This document shows, one piece after another, positions 52,292 to 62,760 of a stretch of 64,000 bases of DNA. Source of the DNA: Prevotella sp. (lineage in GTDB: Bacteria; Bacteroidota; Bacteroidia; Bacteroidales; Bacteroidaceae); contig JAKVJW010000003.1 in the NCBI GenBank assembly GCA_022486815.1, positions 62,001 to 126,000 of the forward strand, written 5' to 3'. The position numbers and the translations under genes are program-made. Each line of letters starts with the position of its first letter. The first letter of the stretch is position 1. The notes beneath the pieces were generated by a model. The model was given only the letters and a program-made list of their open reading frames with translations, did not search any database and was not told the origin of the DNA.

Positions 52292-53881
52292 TTATTCAAA
52301 TGCCCCCATACGAAGCATCTCCACTTCTTGCTCCGTGAGGAAACGCCAATCTCCACGCCGAAGGTACTTTTTAGTCAAACCTGCAAAAAGTACCCGGTCA
52401 AGACGTATAACACGATAACCCAGACTTTCAAATATACGGCGGACAATACGATTCTTTCCACTGTGGATTTCAATACCGACCTTGGTTTTATCCCTATCGT
52501 CCGTATATTCTACGGCATCTGCATGTACTTCACCATCCTCTAATGTGACACCATCAGCAATCTGCTGGAGATCATGTGCCGTAACAGACTTATCAAGTTG
52601 AACCCCATAAACCTTCTTTTTCAAGAATTTAGGATGAGTCAATTTACTTGCCAGGTCACCATCATTAGTCAAAAGGAGTACACCTGTAGTGTTGCGATCC
52701 AAACGGCCAACTGGGTAGATACGCTCAGGGCAAGCTCCCTTAACGAGGTCCATCACCGTTTTACGTTGCTGCGGATCATCACTTGTGGTTACAAAACCTT
52801 TCGGTTTATTCAAGAGAATATAGACTTTCTTCTCTAATGAAACGATCTGGTCATGAAACTTCACCTCATCAGAACGGAGCACTTTTGTACCAAGTTCTGT
52901 AACGACCTTTCCATTCACCTGAACCACACCTGCCTGGATAAACTCATCTGCTTCACGGCGAGAACAAACTCCGGCATTAGCAAGAAACTTGTTCAAGCGG
53001 ATCGGTTCATTTGGATCGACATTCTCCTCTTTATATTTTATCTGTTTTTTCTGACTATATTTTGCATTCGGGTCATAATCATCACTATGCTGGCGATACC
53101 CATCACTGTTATTTCCATAGGCATTATGGTTATTTCCATAACCTCCATGATTATTATAGCCTCCACGGTTATTATTATAGCCTCCACGAGACTGATAACC
53201 ACCTTGATTATTGTAGCCTCCACGAGACTGATAACCACCTTGATTATTGTAGCCCCCACGAGACTGATATCCGTTACGAGACTGGTAACCGCCTCGTGAC
53301 TGATAACCACTGTGAGATTGGTAACCACCATGAGATTGGTAACCGCCTTCCTCTTCGGTATTATTGTTATAACGTGGGCGATAACCGCCTTCTGCATCAG
53401 GAGTATTGTAACGTGGACGATAACCGCCTGTATCTTCTGGATTGTCATTATTATATCGTGGACGATATCCACCTTGCTGACGCGATTGATATCCGCCACG
53501 ATTATTGCCATATCCACGGTTATTATTATAACTACCAGAGTTATATCCGCCTCTATTATTACTATATCCTCCACGAGGAGAATGATACCCACCACGAGAG
53601 GCATAGCCATTACGCTGATTAGAATCTGCTCCTCCCTGCAGGCCTTCGCCAAAACCTTCCGGCAGAAATCCGCCTTCATTAGCATTATTACTGCCTCGAT
53701 TAGAACTATAAGCTCTTTGAACGTGAATACGGGGGCGAGGACGACCTTGGCCCCGATAATTATTTTGAGTATTATCTGAAGACTTATAGCTTTCGCGACT
53801 ATCCTCGTTATTGTTACGACTGCTATCGTTATTTACAGCAGACGCATCTTTAAGATTGTTTTCGTTTTCTTCTGAATCCAT
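52292..53881 (-). CDS. rluB: rRNA pseudouridine synthase (RluB/RsuA family) with ~250-aa Gly/Tyr/Asn/Arg-rich N-terminal extension
   Basis: S4 'IRLNKFLANAGVCSRREADEFIQAG', catalytic 'VGRLDRNTTGVLLLTNDGDLASKLTHP'; N-term GGYQSRGGYNNQ repeats. Confidence 0.93.
   Translation of the reverse strand: MDSEENENNLKDASAVNNDSSRNNNEDSRESYKSSDNTQNNYRGQGRPRPRIHVQRAYSSNRGSNNANEGGFLPEGFGEGLQGGADSNQRNGYASRGGYHSPRGGYSNNRGGYNSGSYNNNRGYGNNRGGYQSRQQGGYRPRYNNDNPEDTGGYRPRYNTPDAEGGYRPRYNNNTEEEGGYQSHGGYQSHSGYQSRGGYQSRNGYQSRGGYNNQGGYQSRGGYNNQGGYQSRGGYNNNRGGYNNHGGYGNNHNAYGNNSDGYRQHSDDYDPNAKYSQKKQIKYKEENVDPNEPIRLNKFLANAGVCSRREADEFIQAGVVQVNGKVVTELGTKVLRSDEVKFHDQIVSLEKKVYILLNKPKGFVTTSDDPQQRKTVMDLVKGACPERIYPVGRLDRNTTGVLLLTNDGDLASKLTHPKFLKKKVYGVQLDKSVTAHDLQQIADGVTLEDGEVHADAVEYTDDRDKTKVGIEIHSGKNRIVRRIFESLGYRVIRLDRVLFAGLTKKYLRRGDWRFLTEQEVEMLRMGAFE
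53100..53620 (-). repeat. Degenerate in-frame tandem repeats in rluB, including adjacent near-identical 36-bp units (53180-53215, 53216-53251)
   Basis: gcctccacgagactgataaccaccttgattattgta occurs twice in tandem, with a diverged third partial copy. Confidence 0.9.
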
Positions 53882-54152
53882 TTCTAATTTTCTTTAATGG
53901 CCTCACGGCCAGGTTAGTTAAAATAAAACCTTAAAATTCTATATAAATTATATACAACGCTAATCTATCTGAAAACACACTATTTATTCATTTATTTGCT
54001 GAGCGACAATGGAATTGAGAATCAATATCTTTTCACACATAAAGTAGCTTCTAATTTAGAATCCAAAATAAGGCAGACTATGTTATCCACTTTTAAATTT
54101 GTTTTTATTAATAAATGATAAGCAGTTGATCTTACAATCAATTAGCAACATT

Positions 54153-55499
54153 TTACATTCCTGTATAATTTCCCGGATTAACCGCAAGTAATTCCTTCTT
54201 TACACTATCGCTAACGTTTAAACCCTCTATAAAATCATGAATCTTCTCTTCCGTAATTTTTTCATTGGTTCGAGTAAGCATTTTCAATGCTTCGTATGGA
54301 TTTGGATATCCTTCACGACGCAGAATAGTCTGAATAGCTTCCGCCACTACTGCCCAATTATTCTTCAAATCCTCATCAATTTTTTCCTCATTAAGGATCA
54401 GTTTCCGAAGTCCCTTTACAGTACTCTGTATAGCAATGATGCTATGTCCTATGGGCACACCTACATTACGAAGGACTGTAGAATCTGTAAGATCTCTCTG
54501 AAGGCGACTTACCGGTAATTTACGAGCCAGGAACTGAAGGATTGCATTAGATAGGCCCAAATTACCCTCACTGTTTTCATAATCAATCGGATTTACCTTA
54601 TGAGGCATAGCACTGGATCCTACTTCACCTTTCTTGATTTTCTGTTTGAAATATTCCATAGAAATATACATCCAGAAATCCCGATCAAGGTCAATGATAA
54701 TCGTATTGATTCGACGAAGGGCATCAAACAGAGCTCCTAAATTATCATAATTACTAATCTGGGTTGTGTACTGTTCACGCTGCAAACCCAGTTTATCCTG
54801 AACGAACTGGTCTCCTATCTTCTTCCAGTCATAGTCAGGATAAGCAACATGGTGCGCATTATAATTACCTGTAGCTCCCCCAAACTTGGCGGTAATTTTA
54901 CAAGCCTTCAACGCATTGAGTTGTACAGTCAACCGATATACATAAACCTCTATCTCTTTCCCCAAACGAGTAGGAGAAGCCGGTTGGCCGTGAGTTTTAG
55001 CTAACATCGGAATATCTTTCCATTCCTCCGCATAACCTTGAAGCAGGTCAATCATTTCCTGCAGTTGAGGGATATAGACTTCAGTAATAGCATCCTTAAT
55101 CATCAAAGGTGCTGCTGTATTATTGATATCCTGTGAAGTCAAGCCGAAATGAACAAAATCTTTATACTTTTCATCGATACCCAATTTATCAAACTGCTCT
55201 TTGATAAAATATTCTACCGCTTTCACATCATGATTCGTAATCTTCTCTATATCCTTAACACGTTGAGCATCAAGTTCAGAAAGGTTCTCATAGATAGAAC
55301 GTAATTGACTGAAAAGTTGATGATCAAAAAACTTCAACTGCGGCAAAGGAAGTTCACAAAGTGTAATGAAATATTCTACTTCTACGTGGACACGATAACG
55401 TATAAGAGCATACTCGGAAAAATAGTTTGCTAAAGGTTCCGTTTTACTTCGGTAGCGACCATCAATAGGGGAAATCGCTGTTAAGACATGAAGATTCAT
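54153..55499 (-). CDS. purB: Adenylosuccinate lyase
   Basis: 'ISPIDGRYRSKTEPLANYFSE', signature 'GSSAMPHKVNPIDYENSEGN'. Confidence 0.96.
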   Translation of the reverse strand: MNLHVLTAISPIDGRYRSKTEPLANYFSEYALIRYRVHVEVEYFITLCELPLPQLKFFDHQLFSQLRSIYENLSELDAQRVKDIEKITNHDVKAVEYFIKEQFDKLGIDEKYKDFVHFGLTSQDINNTAAPLMIKDAITEVYIPQLQEMIDLLQGYAEEWKDIPMLAKTHGQPASPTRLGKEIEVYVYRLTVQLNALKACKITAKFGGATGNYNAHHVAYPDYDWKKIGDQFVQDKLGLQREQYTTQISNYDNLGALFDALRRINTIIIDLDRDFWMYISMEYFKQKIKKGEVGSSAMPHKVNPIDYENSEGNLGLSNAILQFLARKLPVSRLQRDLTDSTVLRNVGVPIGHSIIAIQSTVKGLRKLILNEEKIDEDLKNNWAVVAEAIQTILRREGYPNPYEALKMLTRTNEKITEEKIHDFIEGLNVSDSVKKELLAVNPGNYTGM

Positions 55500-55687
55500 T
55501 TTCGTGTATATTAATTCGGTGCAAATATAATGATTAAAATCGATAAAGCCTAAGATAGAATTGATAAATTATTTTAAAACAGAGAAAAACATATAAACCT
55601 ATTAAAAATGCTCCCTGTACTACAACCAATTGATAACTTCTCATACCCTATCAATCAACTACTCCGATACGGTCAAACTGTATATAT

Positions 55688-55720
55688 AAAAAATCCCTGC
55701 AGTCCCGAAAGACTACAGGG
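55688..55720 (-). terminator. Rho-independent terminator of tRNA-Val
   Basis: Minus strand CCCTGTAGTCTTTCGGGACTGCAGGGATTTTTT. Confidence 0.8.
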
Positions 55721-55732
55721 AACACCCCTCGT

Positions 55733-55806
55733 GGGCGTTGACGGATTCGAACCGCCGACCCTCTGCTTGTAAGGCAGATGCTCTAAACCAGCTGAGCTAA
55801 ACGCCC
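55733..55806 (-). tRNA. tRNA-Val(TAC)
   Basis: Reverse complement GGGCGTTTAGCTCAGCTGGTTTAGAGCATCTGCCTTACAAGCAGAGGGTCGGCGGTTCGAATCCGTCAACGCCC; cloverleaf, anticodon TAC. Confidence 0.95.
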
Positions 55807-56010
55807 TCTTCGTGTAGAACGGTTGCAAAGGTAAAGACTTTCTTCCATTCCACCAAACTTTTCACTGACTTTTTTAAGAAAATCAAGAAGCTAACCCTGC
55901 ATATATTCTGATTTTCTGATAGGAAAACGCTAAAAGAACATATTAAATATCCACAAATACCTTTATCTTTAAGACCACTATAAGAAAAAGCACAAAAGAT
56001 AAAATAACAG

Positions 56011-56045
56011 AAAAGGGGCGATTCCAGATGAAATCGTCCCTTTTT
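56011..56045 (-). terminator. Terminator hairpin downstream of the OmpA-like gene
   Basis: Minus strand AAAAAGGGACGATTTCATCTGGAATCGCCCCTTTT. Confidence 0.7.
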
Positions 56046-56064
56046 ATTAGTTTAGAAAATTTAC

Positions 56065-57225
56065 TTATTCAGCAACCTGAACAGTAGCGCGACGGTTGAA
56101 AGAAATTGGAGAGAGTTCATCTACACCACCTTCACCCTTAGCGTTAATATTACTGCTATCAACACCCATCTTGACAAGTTCTTTAGCAACAGTCTGAGCA
56201 CGTCTTTCAGACAACTTCTGATTGAAAGCAGGAGTACCAGTTGCTTTATCAGCATAACCAGTTACATCCAACTTGCAGCTATTCTGCTTTGCATAATTTG
56301 CAACGGCGCGAACGTTTACAAGATCTTTTTGAGAAGCAATTGTTGACTTACCAAGATTGAAGAATACAGAAACTGGAGTATTAACGAATTCCTTAACGCT
56401 CTCAGCTGGCTTCTGGTTTGCGAGCTCATTCTTCAGACGCTCATTCTCAGCATTTGCATCATTGAGTTGGCTCTTCAATGCATCAATCTGAGACTGATGC
56501 ATTGCATTCAAGGCATCTACATCAGGAGTCTTGTTCCATTTAGCCTTTCCAAGATTGATATTGATACCAACCTCAGCATACAACTGGTTGTCATGAGCAT
56601 CCCAGCCACGGTGGCCATAGTCACCTTTCTGGATACCATCACCATCATTTTCCATGCAAATCCAGCCACCTTCAGCAAATAGATTTACCTTCTTGCTAAC
56701 CTTCCAACTTGACTGCAAGCCAATGCTGAAGTCCATTGCATAACGATTATAGGTCATAGAACGTGAAACACCTGCACCTGCAAATGGGATCAGATTCCAT
56801 ACACGATTAGGGTTATAGCCACAGATCAGATTACTCAGGTTGAACATAACTTGTTCATTTACAGTCCAATACCTATTAGCGTTACCAGTATTGTTATTAT
56901 CTGTAACTGTTTTCCCCCAAATTCCCTGAACTTTAGTACGAAGACCAATTCCAGGAGTAAACCATTTTCCTAAAGCAATAGAAGCGCCCGGATTAGAGCG
57001 GAATTTCTTCAGCGGAGATTTAGAAAGACCCAATCCATGCTCCTCATTAGAATACCATGCATTCCAACTGGCACCTCCCTGAATAAACCAATTACTCCAG
57101 AAAGAATTTGTTGCCACACTGTACTTCTCTGAAGGTGTAGCACCTTGTGCATTCTGTTCGTCCTGAGCGAAAGCCCCCATAGACATTGTAGTAGCACAAG
57201 CCAAAAGAATCAAAAATTTTTTCAT
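56065..57225 (-). CDS. OmpA family outer membrane protein (peptidoglycan-binding C-terminus)
   Basis: Listed ORF to 57246; likely start MKKFLILLACATTMSMGAFAQ at 57225; C-term 'LDVTGYADKATGTPAFNQKLSERRAQTVAKELVKMGV'. Confidence 0.93.
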   Translation of the reverse strand: MKKFLILLACATTMSMGAFAQDEQNAQGATPSEKYSVATNSFWSNWFIQGGASWNAWYSNEEHGLGLSKSPLKKFRSNPGASIALGKWFTPGIGLRTKVQGIWGKTVTDNNNTGNANRYWTVNEQVMFNLSNLICGYNPNRVWNLIPFAGAGVSRSMTYNRYAMDFSIGLQSSWKVSKKVNLFAEGGWICMENDGDGIQKGDYGHRGWDAHDNQLYAEVGININLGKAKWNKTPDVDALNAMHQSQIDALKSQLNDANAENERLKNELANQKPAESVKEFVNTPVSVFFNLGKSTIASQKDLVNVRAVANYAKQNSCKLDVTGYADKATGTPAFNQKLSERRAQTVAKELVKMGVDSSNINAKGEGGVDELSPISFNRRATVQVAE

Positions 57226-57534
57226 AACTTTTAATTTAACACTCAATTTAGATTTATTATTTCTCTTAATTTCATCGCAAAGATAAACAATATTTTAGTA
57301 TTATCCATTTTTATTGAAAAAAAATTGTAGTTTTTAACTAAAAATCCCACGAACACAATCCCTTTATCACATTATAGAGCATGGAAACAATTCTTTTTGG
57401 AATTAGATTTACATCTTCAACATGATGATTGACTTCTTTTCACTGACTTTTCCTCAGAAATCTCTAACAAAGCAGCCATTAAGTCATAAGAAAGGCCTCA
57501 TAAGATTTATCATCTTTCTTTACACATGGATCTT

Positions 57535-59370
57535 TTAACAGGACTCATCCAATAAATGGTCAATTTCTTGCTGTGTAAGAATACCTACAATACATTTCCC
57601 ATCTGGTGTGTATTTAGGATGAGGACAGGCAAACAAACTATTGACAATGTTTTCCATCTCTTCATTATTAAGCACCTGCCCTTGTGGTATAGCAGCATTA
57701 CGAGCCAGACTTAAGGCTAAAGTCCGATTAATCTCATCTTTAACTTTAGACCCCTTCTCAATTGCGGAATTAATCATGTCAGAAACCACTTGGGTAAAAT
57801 CCAAACCTTCCAAACCATCTGGAACACCATTGACCGCATAACTGCCTTTGCCCAAATCAGAAAGTTCAAAACCGAGTTCTTCCATCTCTGGCATGACAAT
57901 TTCCAGCATCGTCTGGTCAGAAGCTGATATCCGGACGACTTCAGGAAACAATACTCGTTGTGAATGGTTCTTATGCAGCTCTAATCGTTGAAGATATTGC
58001 TCGTACAGGATGCGGATATGAGCTCTGTGCTGATCGATGAACATGAGCCCTGACTTAACAGCAGTAAGGATATATTTCCCCTTATACTGATAATGGGCGG
58101 GAGACTTTTCATCTGTAATTTTCGAACTGTGGTCAGGCTCAGAAGAAACTCCACTTTCGGGAAAGATTTCCTTTTCCTGATGGGTTTGTTTCTTCCCTAA
58201 CCCTTCATAAAGTTTCTCCCATTGATCAGGAGCAGCAGAAGGGACATGTTCTGAATGAGTTTGATCGAACGGATTATAACTGGAATTATAATCAACCTTC
58301 GGAGTCACGATATTACTATTCGGATTGAACACCGGTATATCTGGTTTCCCAGCCGTATCAAAGTCAATAGAAGGAACATCATTAAACATCCCGACGGCAT
58401 CCCTCACAGCAGCAGAAAGAATCTGCCAGATGGTCTGTTCGTTATCAAACTTTATTTCAGTTTTGGTAGGATGGATATTGACATCAATATTTTTGGGATC
58501 CACATCAAAGTTAATGAAGTACGGGATCTGTTCGTCCGAATGTATCAAACGCTCATAAGCATTTACAACAGCCTTGTGAAAATAAGGATGACGCATAAAC
58601 CGGCCATTCACGAAAAAAAACTGTTTGACACCCTTTTTTCTGGCTGATTCCGGTTTCCCGACAAAACCATTAATCTTACCAAGTGTCGTATCGACCTTTA
58701 GAGGCAGCAAATCCTGATTTAATCGTTTTCCAAAAACCTCAACAATTCGCTGGCGAAAATTACCTGGACGAAGACTGAATAATTCTGTTCCATTACTATG
58801 CAAAGTAAAGGCTATCTGTGGATCAACCAGAACAATACGCTCAAAGGCCATGATAATATTGTTCATCTCAGTCGTATTCGACTTAAGGAATTTTCTACGG
58901 GCTGGGACATTAAAAAACAGATTTTCAACTTTAAGATTGCTGCCTACAGGACAAGAACAGGGTTCCTCACCAACAAACTTAGAAGCTGAAATCGACAAGT
59001 GAGAACCTATTTCATCTTCCGGCTGACGTGTCTTTAGTTCTATCTGGGCAACAGCAGCAATAGAAGGCAGGGCCTCACCTCGAAAGCCCATAGTATGAAG
59101 TGCAAACAAGTCGTCAGCTTTTCTGATCTTTGAAGTTGCATGACGTTCAAAAGCCAGTCGGGCGTCCGTTTCTGACATGCCACAGCCATCATCAATCACC
59201 TGGATTGATGTACGGCCAGCATCCACCACTAAGACATGTATAGTTGTTGCTCCCGCATCTACAGCATTTTCCACTAGCTCCTTGATTACAGAAGCAGGAC
59301 GTTGTATTACTTCCCCAGCAGCAATCTGATTAGCCACTGAATCCGGAAGAAGTTGTATTCTGTCACTCAT
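57535..59370 (-). CDS. mutL: DNA mismatch repair protein MutL
   Basis: '[35 protein letters not shown]', '[14 protein letters not shown]'. Confidence 0.97.
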   Translation of the reverse strand: MSDRIQLLPDSVANQIAAGEVIQRPASVIKELVENAVDAGATTIHVLVVDAGRTSIQVIDDGCGMSETDARLAFERHATSKIRKADDLFALHTMGFRGEALPSIAAVAQIELKTRQPEDEIGSHLSISASKFVGEEPCSCPVGSNLKVENLFFNVPARRKFLKSNTTEMNNIIMAFERIVLVDPQIAFTLHSNGTELFSLRPGNFRQRIVEVFGKRLNQDLLPLKVDTTLGKINGFVGKPESARKKGVKQFFFVNGRFMRHPYFHKAVVNAYERLIHSDEQIPYFINFDVDPKNIDVNIHPTKTEIKFDNEQTIWQILSAAVRDAVGMFNDVPSIDFDTAGKPDIPVFNPNSNIVTPKVDYNSSYNPFDQTHSEHVPSAAPDQWEKLYEGLGKKQTHQEKEIFPESGVSSEPDHSSKITDEKSPAHYQYKGKYILTAVKSGLMFIDQHRAHIRILYEQYLQRLELHKNHSQRVLFPEVVRISASDQTMLEIVMPEMEELGFELSDLGKGSYAVNGVPDGLEGLDFTQVVSDMINSAIEKGSKVKDEINRTLALSLARNAAIPQGQVLNNEEMENIVNSLFACPHPKYTPDGKCIVGILTQQEIDHLLDESC

Positions 59371-59525
59371 AAACGAACGCTTTTACTATTCAACTTTATT
59401 TACCAAAAGGTAAAATTTCTCACAATAATGTAAATCCATCAAACTAAGGATGCAAAAAGATCACATCAGATTCCAAACATAAAGAAACTTCTCAGCAGAT
59501 ACGGTTAGACAATAGTCCTTTATCG

Positions 59526-61244
59526 CTATCCCTTTCGTTGTGGAGGTTGGGACTTGGGAAAATCCCGGCGAGGAGATTCAGGACTTGTATTCTCAAGATG
59601 CTGTAAAGGAGCTCTATGACGTTTTTCGACCTTTAACTGCTGTGTTTGACTCTTTCCCCTCCACACGAAAATATCATTTTTATCTTTCGGACGCAAGTCT
59701 GCAAACCATTCAAAATCAGGAAGTTTTAATTTCGAAGGTGGAATCTGAGTCATGGGATAAAGTGTACCTTGAGCTTTGGGCATCCATATACGCTGCATCT
59801 TCCTTTGAGGAGACATATACATACGCATGGTATCTGTCTCTGTATAATTTAAACCCATCAAAGAACTGTCTTTGTCATTAACAGGAAAGTAAACAGCTTG
59901 TACATTACCTATTGCCACCGAGGTACGAAGATTCCCATGTGTAAAGAAGGAATGCATCACCTTTGAAGACACCTGATTAAAATGCATACTATCAGGAAGT
60001 ATTTCTACAGATAAAGACTGTCCGATTACATTAACCTGCCGAAGAGTAGAATCAGCCAGATAAGCCTCAATCACTTCACCCAACAACTGCCGGCCTTCAT
60101 TCCAGACAATAGGATCGTGATACATGGTCATACATGAGTCTTTGCTATTATAGACCAAGGAATCACAGATAGCTTGAATATCAGTACGAAAAGCTTTCAC
60201 CTTATGAAAAGCAAACACCTTACGATAAGCATCCTTTTTATTAAGATTAAAAGAATAAATCTTCATCGTATCAGAATGGACATAAAGTGTATCCTTATGA
60301 GAATACTCAAAAGCTACAGGATTACGTGTCGCAAATCCATATCCGGTTTTTTCATTATATCGGAAGAGACCACAATGTAAGGCATTATGATTTTTATTAT
60401 CTCTATAGATAACCCGTCCAAAGCCTAGACTATTTCCATTTTTTACATAAAAAAGACTGTCACCCGTAATAGTCTTGAAACCATCTTCTACCGTTGAACG
60501 CCCATACATCCGAGCCTTGTCTGTACGCGTGTTATAATAAGCATCAGAGGTTCTGATAATTGTCTTTCCAGAACGGATCCTGGATTTCGGGCCAAGAACA
60601 TGTACCAGTTCCTTCCGGACATCATAATATAAGGTATCCGTAGAGATGATATGCTTGGGACTTCTAAGATGAACATTATAATAAAACACAGCTTTCCTGG
60701 TCTCCGGATAGTAAGTGCCCCAATCTGATACCAGTCGATTATGACCATCAACAAGAGATCCCCCATCAAAGAAAAAAATCTGATTATAAAGACGATCATA
60801 ATTTAAACTATCCGTACGCAGAACCTGACTCCGATGATGGACAACAACATTCTTACGTGCTTCCATCTGCTCAACTGTCCCATCATACGTAGCACGCTCA
60901 CATCTCAAGGAAAGTGTATCACCTTGCTTGAAATAAACATGTCCAAAAGCTTTTACAGAATTTGACTCCTGATAATAATAAGCACTGTCACAAGAAAGAA
61001 AGGCACCTAGATGACGAAAAGACACATGACCTTTCACAATCTGGGCTCCGGGATTATTGCCAAACTGGTTATAAAAAAGTTCATCAGCATGCAGAAGGTA
61101 TATCCTATCAGCCTGATCCTTCTGACGCTGTTTCTTCACCGGTGTCATCGCCTGAACCAGAAAAAGGCTAAACAGGCATAGAATCAAAATAACAATGAAT
61201 CTATGCCCGCGGTATAATGTATTTAACCCTTTATCCAAAGTCAT
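59526..61244 (-). CDS. LptA/OstA-like domain protein
   Basis: 'LLHADELFYNQFGNNPGAQIVKGHVSFRHLGAFLSCDSAYYYQESNSVKAFGHVYFKQGDTLSLRCERATYDG'; ATG at 61244 overlaps the upstream stop as ATGA. Confidence 0.85.
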   Translation of the reverse strand: MTLDKGLNTLYRGHRFIVILILCLFSLFLVQAMTPVKKQRQKDQADRIYLLHADELFYNQFGNNPGAQIVKGHVSFRHLGAFLSCDSAYYYQESNSVKAFGHVYFKQGDTLSLRCERATYDGTVEQMEARKNVVVHHRSQVLRTDSLNYDRLYNQIFFFDGGSLVDGHNRLVSDWGTYYPETRKAVFYYNVHLRSPKHIISTDTLYYDVRKELVHVLGPKSRIRSGKTIIRTSDAYYNTRTDKARMYGRSTVEDGFKTITGDSLFYVKNGNSLGFGRVIYRDNKNHNALHCGLFRYNEKTGYGFATRNPVAFEYSHKDTLYVHSDTMKIYSFNLNKKDAYRKVFAFHKVKAFRTDIQAICDSLVYNSKDSCMTMYHDPIVWNEGRQLLGEVIEAYLADSTLRQVNVIGQSLSVEILPDSMHFNQVSSKVMHSFFTHGNLRTSVAIGNVQAVYFPVNDKDSSLMGLNYTETDTMRMYMSPQRKMQRIWMPKAQGTLYPMTQIPPSKLKLPDFEWFADLRPKDKNDIFVWRGKSQTQQLKVEKRHRAPLQHLENTSPESPRRDFPKSQPPQRKG

Positions 61245-62752
61245 CTTACCCAACCTTGATATTGGAAATGACAATTTTTATATCGTTCATTCATCCGTAT
61301 ATAGGTATGTTTTATCTTGTTCTCAATCCAGTTTTGAAGCACTTTTTCCTGTTCCTTTTTAAGGACTACATCCTTCATGACCTGAAAATCCTCAGATATT
61401 GTGGCTTTATGGCCTTTAACTCTATTTATAAGTTTAACCATTGCAACAGCCGTCTTGCCCTTGGAATCTATCATCCGAAAAGGAACTGACATCTCTCCAA
61501 CTTTTAAAGTATCTACTACGCGGGCAACTTCCGTAGGAAGATCTTTCATTTGAAAACGAGAAGTACGGGCGGTCTGAGAATTATTTACCATCAATCCATG
61601 ATTACTCTTCGTATCCTTATCATCAGAAAGATAGGTTGCTGCCTCCTCAAAGGTAAATTTCTTTGCCCGTATATCTCTTCCGATAGAATCCAACTGCTCT
61701 GTAGACTTAACAATAGCAGAATCGGACACCTGAGGTTTTAGAAGGATATGCCGGACATTGATTTTATCTCCACGCTTATCAATCAACTGTATGATATGAT
61801 AACCGTATTCACTCTTTACAATTTTTGAAATCTTCTTAGGATCAGTTAGATTAAAAGCGACATTGGCAAATGCCGGGTCCAGTACACTACGTGCCACATA
61901 GCCTAACTCTCCACCATTACGTGCTGATGCCGGATCTTCCGAATAAAGACGGGCTAAAGTTGCAAAGGTGGTCTCACCTTTATTGATACGATCGGTAAAA
62001 TCACGGAGTTGATTTTTAATTCTATCAATTTCTGACTGAACGATTTTAGGATGACGGGTTAATATCTCCACTTCAACCTTTGTCGGAACCTCTGGAATAC
62101 TATCAGCCGGAATCGTTCTGAAGTAGGTACGAACCTGACCAGGGGTAACCTTTACATTCTCCACAATTTTCTCCCGTTCTTTTTGTATTAACTGTCGGTT
62201 CTTAAAATCATCATGCATTTCTTCACGCATTTGAGAGACACTCTCCTTACGATATTCTTCTAACTTTTCCTTTGAACCAATCATCTGTTCCCAATAATCG
62301 ATCTGCTGGTCTATGCCTGAGATTACATCCGATTCTGAAACCTGGATACTATCCAGAGCAGCCTGATGAAGAAAAAGTTTCTGGACAGCGATTTGTTCAG
62401 GAATTGAACAATCCGGATCGCCGGAAAACTTCATTCCTTCAGCCTCACCCTGCAGACGCATGGCCTCAACATCTGATTTTAATATAGGCTCATCACCAAC
62501 TACCCAAATCACTTCATCTACGATACTGTTTTCCTTAGGAGCAGAAATAGCCGTCGTGGAATCCTCCCCTTTCGATAGAGTATGAACTTTTGTGGCATTT
62601 GAATCCTGATCAACTGCCAGAACCTTGCCAGAATCAATTGCAGAAGAATCCGACATAGAATCTTTTCTCATTCCCTGACGAGATTGAGCTGCATACGAAC
62701 CAACTCCCAGAAGAAGAAGAAAAGCTAAAAATATATGTTGTCCCTTTTTCAT
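61241..62752 (-). CDS. surA: Periplasmic peptidylprolyl isomerase (SurA-like)
   Basis: 'VDEVIWVVGDEPILKSDVEAMRLQ' SurA N-domain; parvulin 'FATLARLYSEDPASARNGGELGYVARSVLDPAFANVAF...KSEYGYHIIQLIDKRGDKINVRHILLKP'. Confidence 0.93.
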   Translation of the reverse strand: MKKGQHIFLAFLLLLGVGSYAAQSRQGMRKDSMSDSSAIDSGKVLAVDQDSNATKVHTLSKGEDSTTAISAPKENSIVDEVIWVVGDEPILKSDVEAMRLQGEAEGMKFSGDPDCSIPEQIAVQKLFLHQAALDSIQVSESDVISGIDQQIDYWEQMIGSKEKLEEYRKESVSQMREEMHDDFKNRQLIQKEREKIVENVKVTPGQVRTYFRTIPADSIPEVPTKVEVEILTRHPKIVQSEIDRIKNQLRDFTDRINKGETTFATLARLYSEDPASARNGGELGYVARSVLDPAFANVAFNLTDPKKISKIVKSEYGYHIIQLIDKRGDKINVRHILLKPQVSDSAIVKSTEQLDSIGRDIRAKKFTFEEAATYLSDDKDTKSNHGLMVNNSQTARTSRFQMKDLPTEVARVVDTLKVGEMSVPFRMIDSKGKTAVAMVKLINRVKGHKATISEDFQVMKDVVLKKEQEKVLQNWIENKIKHTYIRMNERYKNCHFQYQGWVR

Positions 62753-62760
62753 ATTATAAT

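Noticed and set aside
53100-53620. CRISPR-like regularly repeating pattern
   Set aside because: Repeats are in-frame coding (GGYQSRGGYNNQ), contiguous without unique spacers; part of rluB
53011-53779. Long plus-strand ORFs rich in His/Tyr/Asp or Ile/Thr opposite rluB
   Set aside because: Antisense readings of the low-complexity repeats in rluB; composition is an artifact
53898-53911. Short hairpin TGGCCTCACGGCCA upstream of rluB
   Set aside because: Only a 5-bp stem; insufficient to claim a regulatory leader
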